The translations under genes and the position numbers were made by a program. A stretch of 64,000 nucleotides of DNA from Brachycybe producta (lineage: Eukaryota; Arthropoda; Diplopoda; Playtdesmida; Andrognathidae), in assembly GCA_036925085.1 (NCBI GenBank), contig JAUPFP010000010.1, positions 2,845,688 through 2,909,687 of the forward strand, written 5' to 3'. Shown piece by piece: positions 62,466 to 64,000 of this stretch. Below the pieces are notes generated by a model that did not search any database, was not told the origin of the DNA, and worked only from the letters and a program-made list of their open reading frames with translations. Positions within the stretch are counted from its first letter, which is position 1; every line of letters starts with the position of its first letter.

Positions 62466-62700
62466 TCGTTTTCAAAACTAGAATGGTAAAAGATTATGCT
62501 AAACTTATTTTGATGGCAAAATCTTAAAAAGAAACATTTTATAGTTCAGTTTGAAAATGAGGCGTTTTTAGGTTTTTCCAGTAACATTTTCATGAAAAAC
62601 TATTTCAAATTGTCATAAAAAGTTTATTTTGAAAGATATCATCATGACAGAAAAACTTGTAGCATTATCACCAACTATTCTAGTTTCTAAAACACTGGAT
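62466..62700. mobile_element. MITE with ACTAGAAT-type ends
   Basis: Inverted ends GTTTTCAAAACTAGAATGG and CTATTCTAGTTTCTAAAAC. Related end motifs recur singly at 16150, 31208 and 59255. Confidence 0.45.
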
Positions 62701-63174
62701 TTTATTTGTAATGTTTCTTCTTGAAAAACATTCACTTGAAAAATATAAATTTTGATAAAACTGGAAGTGGAGAGAAGAGACCTCTCCTATAGAATATAAT
62801 AGACACTGCAGTGGCGCCATCAGAGGAAACAAAAACAACATAAATATCTATTCACCAATCATAAAACTTTTAGTTTGTACAAAAAGTGATCCACGAGATA
62901 ACCTTAAGCCCAGGTTACACTTGGTTACTAGTCACTGCGAACTCGTCATTCATGACGATTTTAAAATCCTACCAAAAACATTCCCAGCCTGGACTGACCC
63001 TCATAAATGTCATAAAAAGAAAACTTAACATTCTGCATGGGATTGTTGGAGGCTTTTATAAACGTCATACTTGATTATTTTACAGTGACTAGTAACCTGG
63101 GCCTTTATACTCAGGCCTTTATACACAGTGGAAAACACCAAGCATGCCATAGCACAGTGGAGACTACATTATTA

Positions 63175-63390
63175 TTAGAGCGGAGCAAATGTTTCTCAAT
63201 TTGTGGCTCAATTGCTAATTGTGAAGTAATCAGCATCACAATCATTAGAGGAACTGCCATCACGCTTTTTTCCAATCAAAAAAGGCTGGTTAGAGACTAG
63301 ATGTCTGGTTACTTATCAGTTGTCAACTAGAATATTAGCCTCTAACCAGCCATTTTTGATTAGAAAAACAATAATTGCAGTTGCTCTCCA

Positions 63391-63423
<33 letters not shown>

Positions 63424-63470
63424 ACTTTTTAATTTGCACTTGTGCCACAAAAAAAGAAATCCCAGCCCTA
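63175..63470. mobile_element. hAT-like MITE family W, copy 3 (decayed)
   Basis: Shares the AAATGTTTCTCAATTTGTGG segment and the inner GGCTGGTTAGAGACTAGATG inverted repeat with copies 1 and 2, and ends CAGCCCTA. Contains a (GAT)n run at about 63391-63422. Confidence 0.55.
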
Positions 63471-64000
63471 ATTAGTATACACCAAACCGATTAACTCATA
63501 GGTTTGCTAGCCTCTGCCTCCAAAACTCGTTGGTGCCTATCTGAGATAGTATAGGTTGAGATGGAATATCGGACGAGATGGAACCACACCACGACAAACG
63601 TTTGCAACAACAACAAAAAACAGTTATTGTAAAAAACCTTTTTGAATAAATTTAACTTTCAAATATGTAGCTTTTCATAAAAGTATCTGACAATAATATT
63701 GAGGAGCTATATTCATCTTTTAAACAGAAAGCGTTTTAAACGCGCCACTTGGTATATAATACGTGCACACATTCACATCATCAAGTAAACTTGGCTACAT
63801 GTTACATATTGAAGAAACAGACACATAAGCCACACATCCAAACACAAAACATCAGCTGTATTTCCAAATGTATCGATTGAACAAACATTAAATTTTGAAG
63901 AACGGTTCTGAATAGAGAACGAACTTCCACAAATAACTCCCTTTTTTTTGTTATCAAGAACTATTTTGAATAGAAGACAAATAACAAGATAAGAAGAAAT

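Larger units (their letters stand above)
60736..64000. other. 5' flank of KChIP exon 1 and repeats
   Basis: 60736-61480 should contain the 5' UTR and promoter on the minus strand; no TATA box can be singled out in AT-rich DNA. A plus-strand open frame (60782-61093) with an acidic run mirrors a second TCN-rich tract on the minus strand and is probably not a gene. Beyond lie element Q copy 2, a repeat at 62466-62700 with TTTTCAAAACTAGAATGGTA / CTATTCTAGTTTCTAAAAC ends, hAT-like W copy 3, and AT-rich sequence after 63480. Confidence 0.5.

Overview
The window is AT-rich eukaryotic DNA from an animal, almost certainly a non-vertebrate metazoan; I cannot name the species. Nearly all of it is one intron-rich host gene on the minus strand, a Kv-channel-interacting protein (KChIP/KCNIP, neuronal calcium sensor superfamily). 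I found seven coding exons (60735-60411, 39631-39507, 36305-36236, 28032-27962, 16528-16316, 15377-15315, 5308-5261). All junctions are GT-AG, the phases are continuous, and together they encode a complete protein of about 304 residues. The calcium-sensor core is conventional. The N-terminal 108-residue exon is serine-rich and lineage-specific.

The six introns (0.9 to 20.8 kb) are packed with transposable elements, often nested. Intron 4 holds a 9.48-kb LTR retroelement (17565-27042) in the same orientation as the gene. Its LTRs are almost identical. It carries a Gag-like ORF with a CCHC knuckle and a second large ORF of unknown function, with no recognisable pol. Five solo LTRs and one LTR fragment of the same family lie elsewhere, each intact solo flanked by a 4-bp target duplication. 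Two or three other solo-LTR families are also present.

DNA elements can be grouped by ends and target duplications: PIF/Harbinger-like MITEs (TTA/TAA), a uniform 205-206-bp Mutator-like hairpin MITE (9-bp duplications), piggyBac-like MITEs (TTAA), hAT-like MITEs (8 bp), two tandem non-autonomous Helitrons, a mariner fragment inside a CR1/Jockey-type LINE tail, a foldback element made of about 10-bp subrepeats, and a tRNA-derived SINE.

The most interesting items are the pol-less two-ORF retroelement with its unknown second protein, the conserved 41-bp palindrome next to the TATA box of its LTRs, and two deeply nested insertion stacks (36501-38487 and 48363-50792) from which insertion order can be read. 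Apart from the KChIP gene, I found no convincing cellular protein gene, structural RNA gene or CRISPR array.
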